Assembly (NCBI RefSeq): GCF_025210165.1
Contig: NZ_JAOASI010000071.1
Coordinates: forward strand, 1-64,000
DNA: 64,000 nucleotides
Origin: Tepidibacter sp.
GTDB lineage: Bacteria > Bacillota > Clostridia > Peptostreptococcales > Peptostreptococcaceae
Reading direction: 5' to 3'
Below the pieces are notes generated by a model. The model was not told where the DNA came from, searched no databases, and saw only the letters and a list, made by a program, of their open reading frames with translations. How positions within the stretch are numbered: the first letter of the stretch is position 1; each line of letters begins with the position of its first letter. Shown here one piece after another: positions 28,143-36,486 of this stretch. Position numbers and translations under genes: made by a program.

Positions 28143-29165
28143 ATGAAAGATCATTTACTTGAATTAAAAGAACTGAGAACTTCCTTTTTTACTCATGTAG
28201 GAGAAGTAAAGGCTATAAGAGGGGTAAGTTTTCATTTGGATAAAGGAGAAGCTTTGGGAATAGTTGGAGAATCTGGTAGTGGTAAGTCAGTAACATCTAT
28301 GTCTATTATGAGACTTCTTCAGCATCCAGGAAAAATAGTTAGTGGAGAAATAAATTTCAATGGTGAAAATTTAATAGAAAAAAGTGATAAACAAATGCAG
28401 AGTATAAGAGGAAATGATATAGCAATGATATTCCAAGATCCTATGACTTCGCTAAATCCTGTTTATACTGTTGGAAATCAAATAATTGAAGCTATAGTTA
28501 AGCATCAGAAGATATCTAAGGCGAATGCTAGAAACAAAGCTATAGAAATGCTAAATCTCGTTGGTATACCTAGTCCTGAAAAAAGAATAGATCAGTATCC
28601 ACATGAGTTTTCAGGAGGTATGAGACAAAGAGCTATGATTGCTATGGCACTTTCTTGTGAACCTCAACTTCTTATAGCAGATGAGCCAACAACTGCTCTT
28701 GATGTTACTATTCAAGCACAAATACTTGAACTTATGAAAGGTTTAAAAAATAAATTAGATACATCTATAATACTGATAACGCATGACCTTGGTGTAGTTG
28801 CAGATGTATGTTCAAGAATAATTGTTATGTATGGAGGCATAATATTAGAAGAGGGTAAATCAGAAGATATATTCTATAATCCTAAGCATCCGTATACACT
28901 TGGACTTTTAAAATCTATACCAAAACTTGCAGATAAAGAAGACAAAGAAAGATTGATTCCAATACCTGGATCACCTCCGGATTTATTAAAACCTCCTAAG
29001 GGATGTCCATTTGCAGCAAGATGTGAATATGCTATGAAGATATGCATAGATAAAATGCCAGAATATACTTATGTGAAAGAAGATCACAGATCTATGTGCT
29101 GGCTACTTCATAAAGATGCTCCTAAGGTAAATAGTATAAATAAGAACCTGAAGGAGGGTAAATAA
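28143..29165 (+). CDS. oppD: oligopeptide ABC transporter ATPase OppD
   Basis: 340 residues. Walker A GESGSGKS near 40-47, Q-loop FQDPMTSLNP, signature FSGGMRQRA, Walker B LLIADEPTTALD and H-loop THD. The C-terminal oligopeptide domain with cysteines (PPKGCPFAARCEYAMKIC) is typical of OppD/DppD and may bind a 4Fe-4S cluster. Heterodimer with OppF. Two bases separate its stop from oppF. Confidence 0.95.
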   Translation: MKDHLLELKELRTSFFTHVGEVKAIRGVSFHLDKGEALGIVGESGSGKSVTSMSIMRLLQHPGKIVSGEINFNGENLIEKSDKQMQSIRGNDIAMIFQDPMTSLNPVYTVGNQIIEAIVKHQKISKANARNKAIEMLNLVGIPSPEKRIDQYPHEFSGGMRQRAMIAMALSCEPQLLIADEPTTALDVTIQAQILELMKGLKNKLDTSIILITHDLGVVADVCSRIIVMYGGIILEEGKSEDIFYNPKHPYTLGLLKSIPKLADKEDKERLIPIPGSPPDLLKPPKGCPFAARCEYAMKICIDKMPEYTYVKEDHRSMCWLLHKDAPKVNSINKNLKEGK

Positions 29166-29167
29166 AT

Positions 29168-30148
29168 ATGAATAAGAATGAAATACTAGTTGATGTACAG
29201 AATCTAAAAAAATACTTTCCAGTGAAAAAGGGATTTATAACTAGAGAAACTCAATACGTAAAGGCTGTTGATGATGTAAGTTTTCATATCAAAAAAGGAG
29301 AAACCTTAGGTCTTGTTGGAGAATCAGGTTGTGGTAAGTCTACAACAGGAAGAACTATAATAAGACTCTATGATCCTACAGCTGGAAAAATAATGTTTGG
29401 AGGAAAGGATATAGCAAGCCTTTCTCAAAAAGAATTAAAGCCGTATAGAAAAAAAATACAAATGATATTCCAAGATCCATATGCTTCTCTTAATACTCGT
29501 ATGACTGTTGGAGATATTATAGGAGAGCCTTTTGATATACACAATATGTGTAGTGGAAAAGAAAAGCTTGAAAGAATACATCATCTACTTCAAAGAGTTG
29601 GTCTTAATCCAGATCACGCTGCAAGATATCCTCATGAATTCTCAGGTGGACAAAGACAGCGTATAGGAATAGCTAGAGCCTTAGCTGTAGAACCAGAATT
29701 TATAATAGCAGATGAGCCAATATCAGCCCTTGATGTATCTATACAAGCACAGGTTGTAAATATGCTTGAGGATTTACAAAACGAACTTGGACTTACATAT
29801 TTATTTATAGCCCATGATTTATCAATGGTTAAATATATATCTAATAGAATAGGTGTTATGTATTTAGGAAAATTAGTTGAGATAGCAGAGAGTGATGAGT
29901 TATATAATAATCCAGCTCATCCATATACTAAGGCACTACTCTCTGCAATACCTCACCCAGATCCAAATGCTGCAAAAAATAGTAAGAGAATAGTTCTTGA
30001 AGGAGATGTTCCAAGTCCTCTAAATCCTCCATCAGGATGTAGATTTAGAACTAGATGTAAGTATGCTATGCCAAAATGTGCAGAAGTTGAGCCTATACTT
30101 AAGGAAGTATCTAGTAGACATAGCACGGCATGTCATCTATATGAGTAA
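29168..30148 (+). CDS. oppF: oligopeptide ABC transporter ATPase OppF
   Basis: 326 residues. Walker A GESGCGKST, FQDPYASLNTRM, signature FSGGQRQRIGIARAL, Walker B FIIADEPISALD, H-loop AHD, and the C-terminal cysteine-containing extension (PPSGCRFRTRCKYAMPKC). Partner of OppD. Tight spacing shows translational coupling with oppD. A gap of about 100 bases without a clear terminator precedes the first oppA. Confidence 0.95.
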   Translation: MNKNEILVDVQNLKKYFPVKKGFITRETQYVKAVDDVSFHIKKGETLGLVGESGCGKSTTGRTIIRLYDPTAGKIMFGGKDIASLSQKELKPYRKKIQMIFQDPYASLNTRMTVGDIIGEPFDIHNMCSGKEKLERIHHLLQRVGLNPDHAARYPHEFSGGQRQRIGIARALAVEPEFIIADEPISALDVSIQAQVVNMLEDLQNELGLTYLFIAHDLSMVKYISNRIGVMYLGKLVEIAESDELYNNPAHPYTKALLSAIPHPDPNAAKNSKRIVLEGDVPSPLNPPSGCRFRTRCKYAMPKCAEVEPILKEVSSRHSTACHLYE

Positions 30149-30257
30149 AAATATTTAGAAAATTCAAAAAATAAAAAGGATTTAACTAGAGTATATAGAA
30201 TATAATTGTTATGTACTTTGGATTTTAATAAAAAAATATCAAGGGGGAGTGATTTAT

Positions 30258-31874
30258 TTGAAAAAGATTTTAGCATTTATGATGGTACTTGTACTAGCAC
30301 TTGGAACTTTAGCAGGCTGTGGTACAGACACAGAACAATCAGGTGAAGCAAAGAAAATAGTAAAATATAATATAGGAGCAGATCCTAAAACATTAGATCC
30401 TGCTTTAAATACAGGAGTTCAATCTTCAGGTATTTTAGCGAACTGTTATGAAGGACTTATGAGACTTGATGAAAATAACAAAGCGATACCTGGTATAGCA
30501 GAGTCATATAAGTTATCTGATGATAATACAACTTATACATTTAAATTAAGAGATGCACAGTGGTCTGACGGAGAACCAGTAAAAGCTCAAGATTTTGAAT
30601 ATTCTTGGAAAAGAGCTTTAGATCCTAAGACTGCAGCTGAATATGCATACCAATTATACTACATAAAAAATGGTAATGAATTTAATGCAAATAAAGCTAG
30701 TATGGATGATGTAGCTGTTAAGGCTTTAGATGACAAAACTTTAGAGGTTACACTTATGGCACCAACTCCATACTTCTTAGAATTAACAGCTTTTCCAACT
30801 TACTTTCCAGTTAGAAAGGACATAGTTGAGAAAAATCCAGATGCATGGTCTATAACTCCAGAGAACGTACCTTTTAATGGACCATTTAAGATGGTTGAAT
30901 GGACAAGAGGAGATTCTGTAGAAGTAGTTAAAAATGATACTTACTATGATAAAGATAGAGTTAAGCTTGATGGTATTGAATACACTATGATAACAGAAGC
31001 AACAACAGCTTTCCAAGCTTTCCAATCAGGAGAAATAGATGGAACTGACGAAGTGCCAGAACCTCAAATACCACAACTTAAAGAAAGTAATGATCCAAAC
31101 TTTAAAATACATCCATATCTTGGAACTTACTATTATTCGCTTAATATAACTAAGGAGCCAGTTAATAATCCTAAGGTTAGAGAGGCGTTATCTCTAGCAA
31201 TAGATAGAAATCTTATAACTACAGTTGTTGTTAAGGCTGGACAAAAGCCAGCTAAGACATTTGTACCAGAAGGAATACTTGGTTCTGATGGAAAAGATTT
31301 TGTAGAAGGTTCTAAGGATTATGGTATAACTCCAGAGGCTCAAGTTGAAAAAGCTCAAAAATTATTAGCAGAAGCTGGATATCCAAATGGCGAAGGATTC
31401 CCAGAAACTACTGTATACTATAATACTAATGAAAATCATAAGGCAATAGCTGAAGCTGTTCAAGAGATGTGGAAGAAGAACTTAAATATAGATATTAAGC
31501 TTCAAAACCAAGAATGGAAGGTATTCCAAGAAACTAGAACTCAAGGACATTTCCAAATAGCTAGAAATGGATGGATAGGAGATTATACAGATCCTATGAC
31601 ATTCTTAGATATGTTTATATCTACAAGTGGAAACAACCATTCACATTGGAAGAATCCAGAGTTTGATAAGCTTATAACTGACATTAAGAAGACTGAGGAT
31701 TTAGAAAAGAGAAATGAAATGCTTCATAAAGCACAAGATATGATTATGGATGATAATATAATGATTCCAGTTTATTACTATACAAATCCTGAGTTATTAA
31801 AAGAAAACATTAAAGGCGTTAAGGTATCTCCACTAGGTCAAGTATTTTTTGATAATGCGTATATAGAAGAATAG
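30258..31874 (+). CDS. oppA: oligopeptide-binding lipoprotein, copy 1
   Basis: About 538 residues, SBP_bac_5 fold. Signal peptide with lipobox LAGC (KILAFMMVLVLALGTLAGC), so it is anchored to the outer face of the membrane. Conserved PKTLDPALNTGVQSSGILANCYEGL and the SDGEPVKAQDFEYSWKRALDP block are the family signature. Captures peptides for OppBCDF. The TTG at 30,258 is best spaced after AAGGGGGAG. Followed by a strong terminator and then a near-duplicate. Confidence 0.94.
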   Translation: MKKILAFMMVLVLALGTLAGCGTDTEQSGEAKKIVKYNIGADPKTLDPALNTGVQSSGILANCYEGLMRLDENNKAIPGIAESYKLSDDNTTYTFKLRDAQWSDGEPVKAQDFEYSWKRALDPKTAAEYAYQLYYIKNGNEFNANKASMDDVAVKALDDKTLEVTLMAPTPYFLELTAFPTYFPVRKDIVEKNPDAWSITPENVPFNGPFKMVEWTRGDSVEVVKNDTYYDKDRVKLDGIEYTMITEATTAFQAFQSGEIDGTDEVPEPQIPQLKESNDPNFKIHPYLGTYYYSLNITKEPVNNPKVREALSLAIDRNLITTVVVKAGQKPAKTFVPEGILGSDGKDFVEGSKDYGITPEAQVEKAQKLLAEAGYPNGEGFPETTVYYNTNENHKAIAEAVQEMWKKNLNIDIKLQNQEWKVFQETRTQGHFQIARNGWIGDYTDPMTFLDMFISTSGNNHSHWKNPEFDKLITDIKKTEDLEKRNEMLHKAQDMIMDDNIMIPVYYYTNPELLKENIKGVKVSPLGQVFFDNAYIEE

Positions 31875-31880
31875 ATTGGT

Positions 31881-31919
31881 AAAAATAAGAGAGTAAAAAT
31901 ACTCTCTTATTTTTTTTTA
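31881..31919 (+). terminator. terminator after oppA copy 1
   Basis: AATAAGAGAGT/ACTCTCTTATT with a six-base loop and T-run. The same hairpin recurs after oppA copy 2. Confidence 0.92.
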
Positions 31920-31998
31920 TTTAATTTAAATAAAAAGTGAATATTAAGTAAAACTAATAAAAGAGTTTTAACAAAAACATTATAAGGAAGTGATTTGT

Positions 31999-33621
31999 TT
32001 GAAAAAAGCTTTATCATGTATGATGATACTTGTATTAGCATTTGGAGTTTTGTCTGGATGTAGAAAAGAAACTGATCAGACTAATGAGGAAATTGAGAAA
32101 AAGACAATAGTAAAATACAATATAGGAGCAGATCCTAAGACGTTAGATCCAGCTTTAAATTCAGGAGTTCAATCATCTGGAATTTTAGCAAACTGTTATG
32201 AAGGACTTATGAGACTTGACGAAAATAATAAAGCAATACCTGGTATGGCAGAGTCATACGAGATATCAGAGGACAATACAACTTATACATTTAAATTAAG
32301 AGATGCACAGTGGTCTGATGGAGAAATGGTAAAAGCTCAAGACTTTGAATATGCTTGGAAAAGAGCTTTAGATCCTAAGACTGCGGCTGAATATGCATAC
32401 CAATTATATTACATTAAAAATGGTAATGAGTTTAATGCAAATAAGGCTAACATGGATGATGTAGCTGTTAAAGCTTTAGATGAAAAGACCTTAGAGGTAA
32501 CACTTATAGCTCCGACTCCATACTTTTTAGAGTTAACGGCTTTTCCAACTTACTTTCCAGTTAGAAAGGATATAGTTGAGAAAAATCCAGAGGCATGGCC
32601 TATAACTCCAGAAAATGTACCTTTTAATGGACCATTTAAGATGACTAAGTGGCAAAGAGGAGATTCTATAGAAATAGTTAAAAATGATACTTACTATGAT
32701 GCAGGTAGAGTTAAGCTTGATGGTGTTGAATATACTATGATAACTGAAGATACAACAGCTTTTCAAGCTTTTCAATCAGGAGAAATAGATGGAACAGAAG
32801 GAGTATCAGAAGCTCAAATACCTCTGCTTAGAGATAATAATGATCCAAGCTTTAAGATACATCCGTATCTTGGAACTTACTATTATTCACTTAATGTAAC
32901 TAAAGAGCCAACTAATAATCCTAAGGTTAGAAAAGCTTTATCTCTTGCAATAGATAGAAATCTTATAACTACAGTTGTTGTTAAGGCTGGTCAAAAACCT
33001 GCTAAGACATTTGTACCAGAAGGTATAAGTTCTCCTGATGGAAAAGATTTTGTAGAAGAATCTAAGGACTATGGTATAACTCCAGAGGCTCAAGTTGAAG
33101 AAGCTCAAAAACTATTATCAGAAGCTGGATATCCAAATGGAGAAGGCTTCCCAGCAACTACTGTATACTATAATACTAATGAATCTCATAAAGCAATAGC
33201 AGAAGCTATTCAAGAAATGTGGAAGAAGAACCTAAATATAGATGTTAAGCTTCAAAATCAAGAATGGAAGGTATTCCAAGAAACTAGAACTCAAGGAAAC
33301 TTCCAAATAGCTAGAAATGGATGGATAGGAGATTATTCAGATCCTATGACATTCCTAGATATGTTCATATCAACAAGTGGAAATAATAATTCTCACTGGA
33401 AAAATCCTGAGTTTGATAAGCTCATAACTGATATTAAGAAAACAGAGGATTTAGAGAAAAGAAATAAAATGCTTCACCAAGCACAAGATATGATTATGGA
33501 TGATAGCATACTAATTCCTATTTATTATTATACTAATGCAGAATTATTAAAAGAAAACATTAAAGGTGTTAGAGTATCTCCATTAGGTCAAGTATATTTT
33601 GATAATGCGTATATAGAATAA
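31999..33621 (+). CDS. oppA: oligopeptide-binding lipoprotein, copy 2
   Basis: About 540 residues, roughly nine of ten residues the same as copy 1 across the mature part by eye, while the first 40 residues after the lipobox (FGVLSGC) differ. Tandem duplication including the terminator. Differences such as D-E-V-P versus E-G-V-S around residue 275 could alter peptide preference. TTG start after AAGGAAGTGA. Must use the upstream OppBCDF, unless its own promoter serves a distinct condition. Confidence 0.93.
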   Translation: MKKALSCMMILVLAFGVLSGCRKETDQTNEEIEKKTIVKYNIGADPKTLDPALNSGVQSSGILANCYEGLMRLDENNKAIPGMAESYEISEDNTTYTFKLRDAQWSDGEMVKAQDFEYAWKRALDPKTAAEYAYQLYYIKNGNEFNANKANMDDVAVKALDEKTLEVTLIAPTPYFLELTAFPTYFPVRKDIVEKNPEAWPITPENVPFNGPFKMTKWQRGDSIEIVKNDTYYDAGRVKLDGVEYTMITEDTTAFQAFQSGEIDGTEGVSEAQIPLLRDNNDPSFKIHPYLGTYYYSLNVTKEPTNNPKVRKALSLAIDRNLITTVVVKAGQKPAKTFVPEGISSPDGKDFVEESKDYGITPEAQVEEAQKLLSEAGYPNGEGFPATTVYYNTNESHKAIAEAIQEMWKKNLNIDVKLQNQEWKVFQETRTQGNFQIARNGWIGDYSDPMTFLDMFISTSGNNNSHWKNPEFDKLITDIKKTEDLEKRNKMLHQAQDMIMDDSILIPIYYYTNAELLKENIKGVRVSPLGQVYFDNAYIE

Positions 33622-33627
33622 AATAAA

Positions 33628-33657
33628 AAATAAGAGAGTAGAAATACTCTCTTATTT
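33628..33657 (+). terminator. terminator after oppA copy 2
   Basis: AAATAAGAGAGT/ACTCTCTTATTT, same stem as at 31,881 but without a long T-run, so some readthrough into the next gene is likely. Confidence 0.75.
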
Positions 33658-33675
33658 CGATTAAAGGAGGATATT

Positions 33676-34266
33676 GTGGAATTTTTATTTGATGATTATA
33701 CTAAAACAAAAAGAGTATATCATGTTGTGTCTTTAAAAGATTTGGGATATGTTATGAAAAATGGAATATCATATGATGATAAGATAACTTATATAACTAA
33801 ATACAAAGGATTTCATGATTATATAGAAGACTTGAAAACGGATAAAATTCCTAGTTGGGTTGATAGAAAAAAATCTATATTTGCAAGCCTTAATTTTAAA
33901 AAAAATCATTACTTTCATTCTCATAGTGCTCTTTTATCATTAAAAATAAATGAGGATAAGTGCTGGATTGCAAATGAAAACTTGGCAAATGAAATATATG
34001 AACCCTTTGCGCTAAAAAATATAGAAGGATTTGAATACTGTAACAAATATTTAGACACAAAGGCAAAAGATGTTATAACAAGATATTGGGATACATCTTT
34101 GAGTTTTAAAGACAATTTAAAGGTTAGAAGAGATTTGAGTGAATACTATGATGCAGAGATATTAATAACTAATCATATACCAAAGGAGGATATAAAGGTT
34201 TTAAAAATTTATTCAGATCATAATGCATTTTCTCTTGATGAATTTAGAAATTATTTTACATTATAA
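33676..34266 (+). CDS. protein of unknown function downstream of oppA
   Basis: 196 residues, cytosolic, no signal peptide; no family was recognised with confidence. Seen: RVYHVVSLKDLGYVMKNGI at the start, SIFASLNF near 71-79, FHSHSALLSLKI near 82-94, and YDAEILITNHIP near 160. An early Y/H-h-V-x..L..h...GI segment followed by a beta strand with small residues is reminiscent of ADP-ribosyltransferase-like folds (DarT/Tpt1/RES type), but the catalytic residues cannot be placed. GTG start with a strong AAAGGAGG. It lies 54 bases behind oppA2 and ends inside a bidirectional terminator. Confidence 0.7.
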   Translation: MEFLFDDYTKTKRVYHVVSLKDLGYVMKNGISYDDKITYITKYKGFHDYIEDLKTDKIPSWVDRKKSIFASLNFKKNHYFHSHSALLSLKINEDKCWIANENLANEIYEPFALKNIEGFEYCNKYLDTKAKDVITRYWDTSLSFKDNLKVRRDLSEYYDAEILITNHIPKEDIKVLKIYSDHNAFSLDEFRNYFTL

Positions 34267-34315
34267 AGTAAAACTAGCAAGCCATACAAATATGACTTGC
34301 TAGTTTTACTTTATA
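34261..34315. terminator. bidirectional terminator holding both stop codons
   Basis: TTATAAAGTAAAACTAGCAA pairs with TTGCTAGTTTTACTTTATAA. The stop of the plus-strand gene (34,264-34,266) and that of the minus-strand gene (34,311-34,313) are both in the stem. Confidence 0.9.
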
Positions 34316-35246
34316 ACATTTTTCCTTTAGCCATTGTAGCAACTTCCTTATAACATTTAAGATCTGTATAAAGTTCGCCTTTGTAAGGGTTACGATTAGT
34401 TTTGTTAACCTTGTAGATCATATATAAAAATAATATAACATTAGCTATTAATGCTAAAAAGCTTGCAGTAAATAGAGCCCCTGTATTATGTGAGGATCTT
34501 ACTGCAAATTGGGACGTATCAATAAAAGCAGGACAAGTCATTGCAAACATACACCATAATGCAAGTGTCTGAGCTCTATGTTGTAGCCAAGCACCTTTTT
34601 TGAATGTAAAAGCAGAAAATGTAGGTGCTAAAAGCATTGCAATACCGCAATACCATGAATGACCAGGCAAGCAGTTGTAGGTATAGGCAAAATTCCAAAT
34701 ATCATAGGCTATAATCCAGAACCAGCACATATCAGGCCACAGCATATCTCTACTTTTATCATTACTGATACATATTCCAACCCAACCTGTAATTGTAATG
34801 ATATTTAAAATACCAGCAATACCATTCATATAATTCCATGAACCACTTACCATAACCATTCCATCGAATATTTGCTTATTAAGATGAAGTGCCCCAATCT
34901 GAAAATCACGTGCTACTGCTTCAAGAATATTGATTGCTAAAATAAAGGGTGGAAAACATAAAACCCACTTCTTGCTACTTACCCCTTTTATATGTCTAAT
35001 CAGCCAAAAACCGATACATCCTGCAAGCGAAGAATATACTTTGGCATAATGGAACCAATCATCTACACTTGTTCCAGCTGTTGTTTTTGGCCATACAAAA
35101 ATGGTAAGAACAACTGGTAATATTATAAACATGAATATTCCACCAATTTTAGATCTGCGACCTATTTCATTTAATGCAATTAAAACAAAGAATACTAATA
35201 TAAGCATAAGCCAGTTAGATAAAGGTTGTGCTTCAAAGAAAAACAT
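34311..35246 (-). CDS. DUF5692-type integral membrane protein
   Basis: 311 residues with eight or more hydrophobic segments, Trp- and Tyr-rich (MLWPDMCWFWIIAYDIWNFAYTYNC, partly; GHSWYCGIAMLLAPTF). I match it to the DUF5692 family from memory; no function is known for it. The ATG at 35,246 has AGGAGG upstream. Codon use and GC (clearly higher GC stretches such as 34,640-34,760) differ slightly from its neighbours, which may point to transfer or just to membrane composition. Monocistronic, convergent with the unknown gene at 33,676. Confidence 0.7.
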   Translation of the reverse strand: MFFFEAQPLSNWLMLILVFFVLIALNEIGRRSKIGGIFMFIILPVVLTIFVWPKTTAGTSVDDWFHYAKVYSSLAGCIGFWLIRHIKGVSSKKWVLCFPPFILAINILEAVARDFQIGALHLNKQIFDGMVMVSGSWNYMNGIAGILNIITITGWVGICISNDKSRDMLWPDMCWFWIIAYDIWNFAYTYNCLPGHSWYCGIAMLLAPTFSAFTFKKGAWLQHRAQTLALWCMFAMTCPAFIDTSQFAVRSSHNTGALFTASFLALIANVILFLYMIYKVNKTNRNPYKGELYTDLKCYKEVATMAKGKML

Positions 35247-35409
35247 AAAATCTCCTCCTTTTTAAAATTAAGTGTAACTTTATCTATATTATAAATATAT
35301 TCCAGTAAATATAAAAAATGTTCCTGAGATTATTAATATTCAAATAAAAACTTATTCATACAAATTTTTTGATATAATAATTGTATGATTTGATTATGGG
35401 GGGTTGTTT

Positions 35410-36390
35410 ATGAAAATTGGTAAATTGAGTACAGAAAAGCTAAAAGAGTTGATTTTTTCTAATTTAAATAAAAAAAGAAAAGAAATACTTGTAGCTCCAA
35501 ATGTTGGAGAAGATTGTGCTTATGTGGATTTTGGAGATTATGTATGTGTTATGAGCACTGATCCTATAACGGGAACTAGTGAGGAAATAGGAAAATTAGC
35601 TGTTCACATAACTTGTAATGATATAGCATCTAGTGGAGTTAGCCCTTTAGGTATAATGCTAACTATTATGGCACCAGTTGGAACAACAGAGGAAGATATA
35701 AAAAATATAATGATTGATGCATCTAATGAAGCGGATAAGTTAAATGTAGATATAATAGGTGGACATACTGAGATAACTGATGCTGTTAATAGAATAGTCA
35801 TTTCATCAACTGGTATTGGAAAGCAGGTAAAAAATGAACTTGTTAATAAAGACAAGCCAAAAACAGGGGATCTAATAGTTCTAACAAAAGGAGCAGGTAT
35901 TGAAGGAACTGGAATTATATGCTTTGAAAAAGAAGAAGAATTAAAGAGAGTATTTGGAGAGAGTATTGTTAAAGACGGAAAATCGTTACTTGATAAGATA
36001 AGTGTTGTTAAAGAAGGCATTATAGCTGGTAAATTAGGGACTAGCTGTATGCATGACGTAACAGAGGGTGGAGTTTTAGGTGCTGTTTGGGAGATGTGTG
36101 ATTTATACGGTTTAGGATGCAGTATATATAATGATAAAATATATATTAATGAAAGTACTAAACTTGTATGTGAGCATTATAATATAAATCCGCTAAGGCT
36201 TATATCGAGTGGATCTATGATAATAGGTATAGATAAAAATAAGATTGATATATTAAAGGATAGATTTGATAAAGAGAATATAGAATTTAGCGTAATAGGT
36301 GAATTTACAGATAAAGGTCATATTTTAGTAGGTAATAGTAATAAAAATATAGACCCGCCTTATAGTGATGAACTTTACAAGGTTATATAA
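35410..36390 (+). CDS. AIR synthase-related protein (HypE/ThiL/SelD fold)
   Basis: 326 residues of the PurM/HypE/ThiL/SelD ATP-binding superfamily (AIRS N- and C-terminal domains). Seen: VGEDCAYVDFGDY, CVMSTDPITG, HITCNDIASSGVSPLGIMLT and IIGGHTEITDAV in the N-domain; GLGC...HDVTEGGVLGAVWEMC in the C-domain. It lacks the Cys/Sec-Gly-Cys-Lys active site of SelD and the C-terminal Cys of HypE, so the reaction is unknown. It probably phosphorylates a small substrate. The ATG at 35,410 follows GGGGGG. Monocistronic. Confidence 0.82.
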   Translation: MKIGKLSTEKLKELIFSNLNKKRKEILVAPNVGEDCAYVDFGDYVCVMSTDPITGTSEEIGKLAVHITCNDIASSGVSPLGIMLTIMAPVGTTEEDIKNIMIDASNEADKLNVDIIGGHTEITDAVNRIVISSTGIGKQVKNELVNKDKPKTGDLIVLTKGAGIEGTGIICFEKEEELKRVFGESIVKDGKSLLDKISVVKEGIIAGKLGTSCMHDVTEGGVLGAVWEMCDLYGLGCSIYNDKIYINESTKLVCEHYNINPLRLISSGSMIIGIDKNKIDILKDRFDKENIEFSVIGEFTDKGHILVGNSNKNIDPPYSDELYKVI

Positions 36391-36422
36391 TATTACATTT
36401 AAATTAAAAAATTTCATCAAAG

Positions 36423-36452
36423 TTGACATTATAAATTTTAAAATGATATGCT
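36423..36452 (+). promoter_or_regulatory. sigma-A-like promoter of the amidase gene
   Basis: TTGACA (36,423) and TATGCT (36,447) with an 18-bp spacer, 34 bases before the GTG start. Confidence 0.6.
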
Positions 36453-36486
36453 TAAATAGTGAGACAAGATGTTGGGGGGGATTTTA

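Noticed and set aside
35410-36390. Selenophosphate synthetase (selD), and therefore reading the feoB TGA as selenocysteine
   Set aside because: The protein has the AIR-synthase fold but not the Cys/Sec-Gly-Cys-Lys active site of SelD, and the TGA in feoB is followed at once by a new ribosome-site-served ATG with no SECIS-like hairpin evident.
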